In this document: one piece after another, positions 1-5,438 of the stretch
How positions within the stretch are numbered: the stretch's first letter is position 1
How the letters are laid out: each line of letters starts with the position of its first letter
Assembly (NCBI GenBank): GCA_015486445.1
Contig: WFRT01000245.1
Coordinates: forward strand, 1 to 5,650
Source: Pseudomonadota bacterium
Lineage (GTDB): Bacteria > Desulfobacterota > Anaeroferrophillalia > Anaeroferrophillales > Tharpellaceae
Length of the DNA: 5,650 nt
Direction of reading: 5' to 3'
Position numbers and translations under genes: made by a program
Notes under the pieces: model-generated
Told to the model about the DNA's origin: nothing
Seen by the model: only the letters and a program-made list of their open reading frames with translations
Database searches by the model: none

Positions 1-119
1 CCGGGGCCGGGGAAGACGAGGTGAACCAGGGCCGGGAAAATCATCAGCAGGCCGAAGATAAAGAGCAGAGAGCCGAGGTGGCTGAGAATCGTCAGTCCGG
101 CAACCGCCTTCCTGATCAT
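1..119 (-). CDS. N-terminus of a TrkH/KtrB-like potassium uptake membrane protein (partial)
   Basis: Only the first 39 codons are in the window; the rest lies beyond base 1. The start is the ATG read leftward from 119, with an AGGAG ribosome site at 131-135, about 11 bases upstream. The peptide has a short basic start (MIRK) and then one long hydrophobic segment, about residues 8-35, ending in Phe-Pro-Gly. The pattern LGSLLFIFGLLMIFPG resembles the first membrane helix of TrkH/TrkG/KtrB potassium transporters, in which a Leu/Gly-rich helix ends in a proline before a short loop. Such proteins are the pore subunit of K+ uptake in the inner membrane and work with a TrkA/KtrA nucleotide-binding partner. 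The gene lies 138 bases after iorB on the same strand and could share its transcript. The family call rests on one helix, so another polytopic membrane protein is possible. Confidence 0.55.
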   Translation of the reverse strand, partial: MIRKAVAGLTILSHLGSLLFIFGLLMIFPALVHLVFPGP

Positions 120-207
120 GGCAGTAAAATCTCCTGGCCGGCATGATTACGGCGGCGTTTGGTAAAGCCGCGAGCGGAGCGCCGGGGGCCGCATAAAGCA
201 CCGCTTT

Positions 208-236
208 CCCGGCTGCAGCCGGTGCCGGCCGCCGGG
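208..236. repeat. GC-rich dyad symmetry between iorB and the downstream membrane-protein gene
   Basis: CCGGCTGCAGCCGG at 209-222 is a perfect 14-base palindrome. It lies inside a wider pair of arms, CCCGGC (208-213) and GCCGGG (231-236). A transcript of either strand could fold here. On the minus strand, the direction of the flanking genes, no U-tract follows, so it is not a convincing intrinsic terminator for iorB. It may stabilise or attenuate a read-through message, or be incidental in such GC-rich DNA. Confidence 0.35.
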
Positions 237-257
237 GAAATGGTTTTTTTCGAGCGT

Positions 258-761
258 TCAGGAGGCTTCCAGCCCGTGGCGGAAGGCTTCCAGGTTCGGC
301 CGGGCGAATTTTTCCCCGGAGATGGCGGCGATGGTTTTTTCAACCGCCTCCGGGCCGCAGAAAAGCAGCTGTTTGGCGACCCCGAAGCCGAGCAGGACCA
401 GGTTGGCAAAGACCGGTGAACCCAGGGCCGTGGCCCGGGCCGTGGCATCGAGGTTGAACCACTCTCCTGGTTTTGGGGTGTTGACCAGGGGCCGGACCCC
501 GGGCCGCAGGAGATGGCCGTGAACCGGCAGGTTGTCGGGGTGGAGAAAGATGCCGACGTCGGCCTGGCGGCTGCGCACCAGGGGACTCTTGAACTTTCCG
601 ACCTTGATTGTCGAAATCACCGATCCCCCCCGCTGGGCCATGCCGTGGGTTTCCGAGGTCAGGGTTTCAAGCCCCATTTCAATGCCGGCCTGGGCGATGA
701 TTCGGGTCAGGAAAAGGGCTCCCTGGCCTCCCATGCCGCTGACGATGATCTGTTGCTTCAT
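258..761 (-). CDS. iorB: Indolepyruvate:ferredoxin oxidoreductase, beta subunit (IorB)
   Basis: This 167-residue protein is the small subunit of indolepyruvate:ferredoxin oxidoreductase, a cytoplasmic oxygen-sensitive enzyme. With IorA it converts aryl-pyruvates (indole-, phenyl-, hydroxyphenyl-pyruvate) plus CoA to aryl-acetyl-CoA and CO2, reducing ferredoxin. It is a stand-alone gamma-type domain of the pyruvate:ferredoxin oxidoreductase superfamily. Family signatures are the N-terminal GMGGQG motif (residues 10-15), ETHGMAQRGGSV (about 38-49) and a C-terminal NLVLLG stretch followed by an amphipathic helix. The start is fixed by an ATGA overlap with the iorA stop and by a GGGAGG ribosome site 7 bases upstream. 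A longer reading from 824 would run back through the end of iorA and is unlikely. The protein is somewhat shorter than the roughly 190-200 residues usual for IorB; the loss seems to lie in the middle, after residue 70, while both ends look complete. Confidence 0.93.
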   Translation of the reverse strand: MKQQIIVSGMGGQGALFLTRIIAQAGIEMGLETLTSETHGMAQRGGSVISTIKVGKFKSPLVRSRQADVGIFLHPDNLPVHGHLLRPGVRPLVNTPKPGEWFNLDATARATALGSPVFANLVLLGFGVAKQLLFCGPEAVEKTIAAISGEKFARPNLEAFRHGLEAS

Positions 762-2590
762 GACCGGTCCTCCCGGTTTTCGCTGATCGCCCCGGCCGGG
801 CAGACCTGGATGCAGACCCCGCAACTGACGCAGAGGACCGGGTCTAAGCGGGCCTTTTTATCCTCCGCATCGAGGCTGATGGCCGGGCATTCGAAACGCT
901 CAACGCAGATGCCGCAGCCGGTGCAGCGGTCGGCGGAGAATTTAACCGGTATCGGCCGAGGCCGGGCCTTGGGGTTGCTCCGGTCCATCAGGCACGGGCG
1001 GCGGGCGATAATCACGGCCGGGCCGCCGTCGGGCCGGCGGATGTAGCGGTCGGCCTCTTTGAGCCGGAGGGAAAGGTTCTCAATGTCGTAAGGATCGCAG
1101 ATCTCCATGAAACCGATGCCGCAGGCCTTGACCAGGTCTTCGATTACCACCCGGCCGCCGGGGCTGCCGTCGGCCAGGATGCCGTGTTGCGGGGTTGGTT
1201 GCTGACCGGTCATGGCCGTGGTCGAGTTGTCGAGAATGGCGACGATGATCCGGGCCTTCTGGACGACGGCGTTGACCAGGGCCGGGAGGCCGGCGTGGAA
1301 AAAGGTCGAATCTCCGATCGTCACCACGACCGTGGGGAAATCGTTGCCGTCCTGGGCGTAGGCCCGGTAGAATCCGGCCCCCTGGCTGATGCAGGCCCCC
1401 ATGCAGTGACAGGTGTCGACCGCGCCCAGGTTAAGCCCCAGGGTGTAGCAGCCGATGTCGCTGGGAAAGATGCCCTTGGGAAAGGTCTTGCGGATCGTGT
1501 AGAAAGAGGCGCGGTGGGGACAGCCGGGGCAGAGCGAGGGTCGCCGGCCGCGGGCCGGAGCCGGGGCCTTTTCCAATGTGGCCGGGGAGAGGTCGAGAAA
1601 ATCGACCAGGACGGACTGCAGGAGATCCGGGGTGAGTTCGCCGTGGCCCGGAACCGTGCCGTCGCGGCGGCCGTGGATGTTGTGGCCTTTAAGCTGCATC
1701 TCGATGACCGCGTCGGTCTCTTCGACGACCAGGATTTTTTCGTGGGTTTTGGCCAGGCTGTGCGAGAAATCGGCGTGCAGGGGGTAGGGCAGGCGAACCT
1801 GGTAGAGGGTCACCTGGTCGGCCAGCCCCATTTCATCCAGCAAATCGGCCAGGTTGGCATAGGCGATTCCCGCGGCAACGATGGCGCACCGGGCCCGGTG
1901 CGGCCCCTGGGCCCGGGGATAAAGATCTTTTTCCCCGGCAATCCGGGCCAGTTTCCGGTTGAGTTCGGCATGGAGGCCGGGAAGGAAGGCCGGGGTCGCC
2001 ACCCAGCGGCCGGGGTTTTTTTCGAAGGCGGCCCGGCGGCCCGGGTCGACGGGCCGGCGCAGGGTGATGTTCTGGCGGGAGTGACAGATCCTGGTGGTCG
2101 GTCGCAGCAGCACCGGGAGTTCGTAGCGCTCCGAAAGTTCCAGGGCCTCGGTCACCATTTCCCGGGCTTCGGCCGGGGATGAGGGATCAAAAACCGGGGC
2201 CTTGGCGAAGAGGGCGAAAAGGCGGGTGTCCTGTTCGTTCTGGGAACTGTGGGGGCCGGGGTCGTCGGCCACGACCACGACAAAGCCGCCCTTGACCCCG
2301 ATGTAGGTCGAGCGGGCGAAGGGGTCGGCGGCGACATTGAGGCCGACCTGTTTCATGATGACGGCGGCCCGCTTGCCGGTGTAACTGGCGGCCAGGGCCG
2401 ATTCGTAGGCGACTTTTTCATTGGTCGACCACTCGACATGGAGAGGTCCGGCCGCGTCTTCGAGATTGTCGACCACCGCTTCCAGGACTTCCGAAGAGGG
2501 GGTGCCGGGGTAGGCCGAGATGAAGCTGCAGCCGGCTTCGACCAGGGCCCGGCCGATCGCCTCGTTGCCCATTAAAAGTTTCTCTGTCAT
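758..2590 (-). CDS. iorA: Indolepyruvate:ferredoxin oxidoreductase, alpha subunit (IorA)
   Basis: This 610-residue protein is the catalytic subunit of indolepyruvate:ferredoxin oxidoreductase, which carries thiamine diphosphate (TPP) and iron-sulfur clusters. Domain order is as expected. An N-terminal pyrimidine-binding domain (about 1-180) has AYPGTPSSE at 26-34 and DDPGPHSSQNEQDTR at 109-123. A middle transketolase C-like domain spans about 230-330. A TPP-binding domain (about 350-535) has CPGCPHR at 354-360 and the TPP/Mg motif from GDS (426-428) to N455. A C-terminal two-cluster ferredoxin domain has Cys 556/559/562/568 and Cys 587/590/593/597. The first cluster has five residues before its last Cys rather than the classic three. 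Length is typical. The ATG at 2590 is preferred because AAGGAA lies 7 bases upstream and the protein then opens with the family-like MTEKLLMGNEAIGRAL; an upstream ATG at 2659 would add 23 unconserved residues. It heads an operon with iorB. No aryl-CoA ligase, a common partner, is visible nearby. Confidence 0.96.
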   Translation of the reverse strand: MTEKLLMGNEAIGRALVEAGCSFISAYPGTPSSEVLEAVVDNLEDAAGPLHVEWSTNEKVAYESALAASYTGKRAAVIMKQVGLNVAADPFARSTYIGVKGGFVVVVADDPGPHSSQNEQDTRLFALFAKAPVFDPSSPAEAREMVTEALELSERYELPVLLRPTTRICHSRQNITLRRPVDPGRRAAFEKNPGRWVATPAFLPGLHAELNRKLARIAGEKDLYPRAQGPHRARCAIVAAGIAYANLADLLDEMGLADQVTLYQVRLPYPLHADFSHSLAKTHEKILVVEETDAVIEMQLKGHNIHGRRDGTVPGHGELTPDLLQSVLVDFLDLSPATLEKAPAPARGRRPSLCPGCPHRASFYTIRKTFPKGIFPSDIGCYTLGLNLGAVDTCHCMGACISQGAGFYRAYAQDGNDFPTVVVTIGDSTFFHAGLPALVNAVVQKARIIVAILDNSTTAMTGQQPTPQHGILADGSPGGRVVIEDLVKACGIGFMEICDPYDIENLSLRLKEADRYIRRPDGGPAVIIARRPCLMDRSNPKARPRPIPVKFSADRCTGCGICVERFECPAISLDAEDKKARLDPVLCVSCGVCIQVCPAGAISENREDRS

Positions 2591-2753
2591 CGCTTGTTCC
2601 TTAAAGCTTGAAATGTGCTTGTCAAAACACTGAACCGTACCCGTCAGATAACAGAGCAACGGGAAAAATGCAAGCCGCGGCCGGCCTGGGAGCCGGGTCG
2701 CAAGACGCGATTTTACCCCGGTTTGTCAACCCGGGCCGGCGGGTGGGAAAAGG

Positions 2754-2790
2754 GCTGTGAAAAAACCTTTTTAAAAAGTGAGAAAACAGC
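2754..2790. promoter_or_regulatory. AT-rich, dyad-containing stretch upstream of the ligase promoter
   Basis: This AT-rich segment stands out from the GC-rich surroundings and lies directly upstream of the -35 box. It contains the perfect 12-base palindrome CTTTTTAAAAAG (2767-2778), bracketed by inverted GCTGT (2754-2758) and ACAGC (2786-2790). The A and T runs could act as an UP element for the RNA polymerase alpha subunit, or the symmetry could be a regulator site. Position and composition support a regulatory role; no known factor is recognised. Confidence 0.35.
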
Positions 2791-2820
2791 TTGACAAGCC
2801 GCTTTCAGTTCGATTATATT
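2791..2820 (+). promoter_or_regulatory. Sigma70-type promoter of the acyl-CoA synthetase-fadR operon
   Basis: A perfect -35 box, TTGACA (2791-2796), is separated by 18 bases from TATATT (2815-2820), a five-of-six match to the -10 consensus. Transcription would start near 2826-2828, leaving an untranslated leader of about 50 bases before the ATG at 2876. The predicted start falls at the edge of the FadR-like palindrome that follows, so a bound repressor would block initiation. Confidence 0.7.
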
Positions 2821-2825
2821 TCAAA

Positions 2826-2843
2826 AGAATGAGGATTCATTCA
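2826..2843 (+). promoter_or_regulatory. Probable FadR operator at the ligase-fadR promoter
   Basis: The 18-mer AGAATGAGGATTCATTCA has perfect six-base arms, GAATGA (2827-2832) and TCATTC (2837-2842), around GGAT. It agrees at 14 of 17 defined positions with the B. subtilis FadR consensus as I remember it, TGAATGAMTANTCATTCA. It sits at the predicted transcription start, a typical repressor position. The gene for a FadR-like protein is second in this operon, so autoregulation is likely. A related palindrome lies before the dehydrogenase gene at 5344. Confidence 0.75.
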
Positions 2844-2875
2844 TTTTTTTAGAGACTCGAGGCTGGAGGGTGGAA

Positions 2876-4672
2876 ATGAACCTGGTGCAGATCTTTTTTG
2901 AGCAGGCCCGGCGACTGGGAGAGCGGAACGCAATGCTGGTCAAGCGGGGTGCAAGCTACACTGGTATCAGCTGGCGGGAATGGGCTGAAAATGTCGAGGA
3001 AGTTGCCGGCGGGCTGCTTTCCCTGGGCTTGAAAAAGGGGGAAAAGGTGGGCCTGCTTTCGGAAAACCGGCCCGAGTGGGCCTATGCCGATCTGGGTATC
3101 CTGGCCTGCGCCTGCGCCGATGTGCCGATCTACCCCACCAACCGGGTGCCCCAGGTGGCCTACCTGATCAACAATTCCGAGGCCGTCTTTCTTTTTGTAT
3201 CAACCGCCGAGCAGCTTGAAAAAGCGCTTGCCGCGCTCGATTCCTGCCCCGGCCTGAAGCATATCTTTGTTTTCGACGAGATCCCTTCCGAATTTCTCGA
3301 ACATGAGAAGGTCATGGCGCTCGACGACCTGAAAGAGGCCGGCAGACAATGGCTGCAGACCAACCGGGAACGCCTCGAAGCCACCTGGAACAGTATCCAG
3401 GACGATGATCTCGCCACCCTGATCTACACTTCGGGAACCACCGGCGATCCCAAGGGGGTGATGCTGACGCACAACAATTTCATCAGCAACGTCGCCACCT
3501 GCAGCGCCCGGGTTGAAGTCAACGAAAACGATACCTTTCTTTCCCATCTTCCTTTAAGCCACGTTCTCGAAAGAATGGCGGGTTACTACCTGCCGATTTA
3601 CAACGGCGCGATAATCGCCTATGCCGAGGCCATCGACAAGGTGCCCCAGAACATGGGCGAGACCCATCCCACGATCATGATCAGCGTTCCCCGGCTGTTT
3701 GAAAAGATCTATGACCGCATCTATGACGGGGCCCAGCAGAGCAAGGGGTTGAAAAAGCGCATCGCTTTCTGGGCTTTTGCCGTGGCCGAAAAGATTTCCG
3801 TCTGCCATGACCAGGGCCGCGAACCCTCGGCCGGTCTCAAACTGCAGCACAACCTGGCCCAAAAACTGGTTTTCGCCAAACTGGGGGAAAAACTCGGCGG
3901 CCGCCTGCGTTTCTTCATTTCCGGCGGGGCTCCGCTGCCCCGCAAGCTGGCCGAGTTTTTCTATGGCACCGGCTACCCGATCTTTGAGGGCTACGGCCTG
4001 ACCGAAACCTCCCCGGTGGTCGCCGTCAATTATACCGGCCACCTGAAGTTCGGGACCGTGGGACCGGTGCTCGAGGGCGTGGAAGTGAAAATCGCCGAAG
4101 ACGGCGAAATTATGGTCAAGGGTCCCAACGTGGCCCTGGGCTATTATCGCAACCCGGAGGCCACCCGCGAAGCTTTTGTCGGCGACTGGTTCTATACCGG
4201 CGACATCGGTGAACTCGACGCCGAAAATTATCTCAGGATCACCGACCGCAAGAAGGACCTGATCGTTACCGCCGGAGGCAAGAACATCGCTCCGCAGCAT
4301 CTCGAAAATCTGCTTAAAATGGACAAGTATCTTTCCGAGGTCATGCTTTACGGCGATCGCCGGAAATTCATCTCGGCCCTGATCGTGCCGGATTTCGAAA
4401 AGGTCGAGGAGTATGCCCTCAAGCACGACATCCTTTCGGTCAATCGCAACGGGCTCCTGGAGAACCCCGAGATTCGCGCCATGATCAGTCGGCGCATTGA
4501 AAAGGTCCAGGATGAGAACCAGATTCCCGACTACGAACGGGTGAAGAAGTTCGTTCTCCTGACCAGCGAATTCAGCATGGACAACAACGAGGTTACCCCG
4601 ACCCTCAAGCTCAAGCGTAAAATCGTAACCGGCAAGTACCAGAAGGAGCTCGATGCCCTCTATGAAGACTAA
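2876..4672 (+). CDS. Long-chain fatty acid-CoA ligase, AMP-forming (FadD15/LcfA type)
   Basis: This 598-residue enzyme activates long-chain fatty acids with ATP and CoA to acyl-CoA, the entry step to beta-oxidation. It belongs to the ANL adenylate-forming superfamily, in the long-chain synthetase group of about 600 residues. Motifs in order are the ATP-binding loop YTSGTTGDPKG (184-194), the adenine site EGYGLTETSP (371-380), TGD (441-443) with the ATP-ribose Asp, and the hinge and CoA-half motif TDRKKDL to GGKNIAP (456-473). The C-terminal TPTLKLKRK (564-572) probably holds the adenylation lysine at K568. The protein looks intact, with no signal peptide. The ATG at 2876 is chosen because GGAGG (2865-2869) lies 6 bases upstream; the in-frame GTG at 2870 directly abuts that site. 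Its end overlaps fadR by 20 bases, so the two are cotranscribed and probably translationally coupled. Chain-length preference cannot be read from sequence alone. Confidence 0.94.
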   Translation: MNLVQIFFEQARRLGERNAMLVKRGASYTGISWREWAENVEEVAGGLLSLGLKKGEKVGLLSENRPEWAYADLGILACACADVPIYPTNRVPQVAYLINNSEAVFLFVSTAEQLEKALAALDSCPGLKHIFVFDEIPSEFLEHEKVMALDDLKEAGRQWLQTNRERLEATWNSIQDDDLATLIYTSGTTGDPKGVMLTHNNFISNVATCSARVEVNENDTFLSHLPLSHVLERMAGYYLPIYNGAIIAYAEAIDKVPQNMGETHPTIMISVPRLFEKIYDRIYDGAQQSKGLKKRIAFWAFAVAEKISVCHDQGREPSAGLKLQHNLAQKLVFAKLGEKLGGRLRFFISGGAPLPRKLAEFFYGTGYPIFEGYGLTETSPVVAVNYTGHLKFGTVGPVLEGVEVKIAEDGEIMVKGPNVALGYYRNPEATREAFVGDWFYTGDIGELDAENYLRITDRKKDLIVTAGGKNIAPQHLENLLKMDKYLSEVMLYGDRRKFISALIVPDFEKVEEYALKHDILSVNRNGLLENPEIRAMISRRIEKVQDENQIPDYERVKKFVLLTSEFSMDNNEVTPTLKLKRKIVTGKYQKELDALYED

Positions 4673-5318
4673 CGTGCAGGCCGCCGCGGCCGATGGGGAT
4701 TCGGCCGCGGGCGGCCGGGTGCCCGACGACCCCCGCAAGCGGGCCAAGTACCAGGCCATCATTGAAGCCGCCCTGGAGGCCTTTTCCGAGTATGGCTACC
4801 ATGACTGCCCGGTTTCCAAGATCGCCCGCCGGGCCAATGTCGCCGATGGCACCATATATCTCTATTTCGCCAACAAGGAAGAGGTCCTGATCTCGGTTTT
4901 CCGGGAAAAGATCAACCTGATGATCCACGAGATTGAACTCAACACCCGCCATTGCAACAACGCCTGGGAGAAGATCGAGACCCTGATCCGCTACCACATC
5001 AGCGTCCTGGGCGACAATCCCGTGATGGCCAACTTTTTCCAGATCCAGCTGCGCCAGTCGAGCCCCAAGATCCGCAGCGGCATTGCCGGCCCGCTGCGGA
5101 AGTTCTACCGCCTGATCGAGGGGTTCGTGAGCGAAGGACAGCGGGACGGCACGATCGACAAAAGTGTCGATCCCAACATCGCCCGCAAGGTGGTTTTCGG
5201 CAGCATCGACGAGGTTGTCAGCTGCTGGGTTTTGAGCCGGCGGCGCTATGATGTCAAGGAGCGGATCGACGATACCATCTATATCCTCGGCCGGGCCCTG
5301 AAGTCCCGGCCGGAGTAG
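4653..5318 (+). CDS. fadR: TetR-family fatty-acid regulator, FadR/YsiA-like
   Basis: This 221-residue protein is a probable dimeric transcriptional repressor. A TetR-type helix-turn-helix domain covers about residues 30-80, with VSKIARRANVADGTIYLYF at 54-72 followed by NKEEVLISVFREK, the segment most characteristic of Bacillus FadR (YsiA). The ligand domain (about 100-215) keeps further FadR-like stretches, LRQSS (133-137) and FGSIDEVVSCWV (182-193). Bacillus FadR represses beta-oxidation genes and is released by long-chain acyl-CoA; the same role is inferred here. Residues 1-25 form an Ala/Gly-rich, probably disordered extension that I do not recall in the Bacillus protein. The ATG at 4653 follows AAGGAG (4643-4648) by only 4 bases; an ATG at 4662 would be 13 bases away. 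The 20-base overlap with the ligase repeats the lcfA-fadR order of Bacillus. This TetR-type FadR is unrelated to the GntR-type FadR of E. coli. Confidence 0.9.
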   Translation: MPSMKTNVQAAAADGDSAAGGRVPDDPRKRAKYQAIIEAALEAFSEYGYHDCPVSKIARRANVADGTIYLYFANKEEVLISVFREKINLMIHEIELNTRHCNNAWEKIETLIRYHISVLGDNPVMANFFQIQLRQSSPKIRSGIAGPLRKFYRLIEGFVSEGQRDGTIDKSVDPNIARKVVFGSIDEVVSCWVLSRRRYDVKERIDDTIYILGRALKSRPE

Positions 5319-5333
5319 GGGCGCCTTTTTTTT
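5288..5333 (+). terminator. Possible weak terminator or attenuator at the end of fadR
   Basis: An 8-bp GC stem (CGGCCGGG at 5288-5295 with CCCGGCCG at 5305-5312, loop of 9) covers the last fadR codons, and a run of eight T lies at 5326-5333. The 13-base gap between stem and T-run is too long for a standard intrinsic terminator. A competing pairing, GCCGGA (5309-5314) with TCCGGC (5335-5340), would put the T-run in its loop. Partial termination is plausible; full termination is not shown. Confidence 0.3.
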
Positions 5334-5343
5334 GTCCGGCGGA

Positions 5344-5361
5344 TGAGTGAGTATTCAGTCA
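5344..5361 (+). promoter_or_regulatory. Probable FadR operator upstream of the acyl-CoA dehydrogenase
   Basis: TGAGTGAGTATTCAGTCA is an imperfect palindrome (14 of 18 positions symmetric). It also agrees at 14 of 17 defined positions with the Bacillus FadR consensus as remembered. It shares the layout TGA-N-TGA-N4-TCA-N-TCA with the site at 2826, except for that site's first base. It lies 25 bases after the fadR stop codon and 77 bases before the dehydrogenase start, where a repressor could control a separate promoter. Confidence 0.7.
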
Positions 5362-5374
5362 TTTTATTTATATT
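5347..5374 (+). promoter_or_regulatory. Candidate promoter of the acyl-CoA dehydrogenase gene
   Basis: TATATT at 5369-5374 lies in TTATATTT, the same eight bases seen at the -10 of the ligase promoter. A weak -35 (GTGAGT, 5347-5352, three of six matches, spacer 16) falls inside the FadR-like palindrome, so repression would be by blocking the -35 region. A leader of about 55-60 bases would follow. A TTGACG at 5381-5386 has no good -10 at normal spacing. The weak -35 keeps confidence low. Confidence 0.4.
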
Positions 5375-5438
5375 TGCAGGTTGACGGTTGAAGCAAGTTT
5401 TACAGTCTGTGTTCTAAACCGATAAAGGAGAAGATGTT

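Noticed and set aside
208..250. Possible plus-strand intrinsic terminator: GC hairpin followed by seven T at 244-250
   Set aside because: No plus-strand gene ends here, and seven bases separate stem and T-run. Read on the minus strand the tract is A-rich and precedes the hairpin.
1184..2182. A 332-codon open frame on the plus strand opposite iorA
   Set aside because: It is the antisense shadow of iorA, with Gly/Arg/Val-rich low-information content and no family resemblance.
2591..2659. Extension of iorA to an upstream ATG at 2659
   Set aside because: The added 23 residues are not family-like, and a good AAGGAA ribosome site directly precedes the ATG at 2590.
2715..2740. Bulged hairpin around CCCGGTTTGTCAACCCGGG as a terminator
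   Set aside because: It lies between divergent genes where no transcript is expected to end, and no T-run follows on either strand.
3554..4762. A 402-codon open frame on the minus strand opposite the ligase
   Set aside because: It lies antisense to a gene with all adenylate-forming motifs intact, shows no recognisable domain, and is expected from the codon bias of GC-rich genes.
5381..5418. Alternative dehydrogenase promoter using TTGACG (5381) or TTGAAG (5388) with TCTAAA (5413)
   Set aside because: Spacers are 26 or 19 bases, and transcription would begin almost on the ribosome site. The upstream TATATT fits the operator position better.
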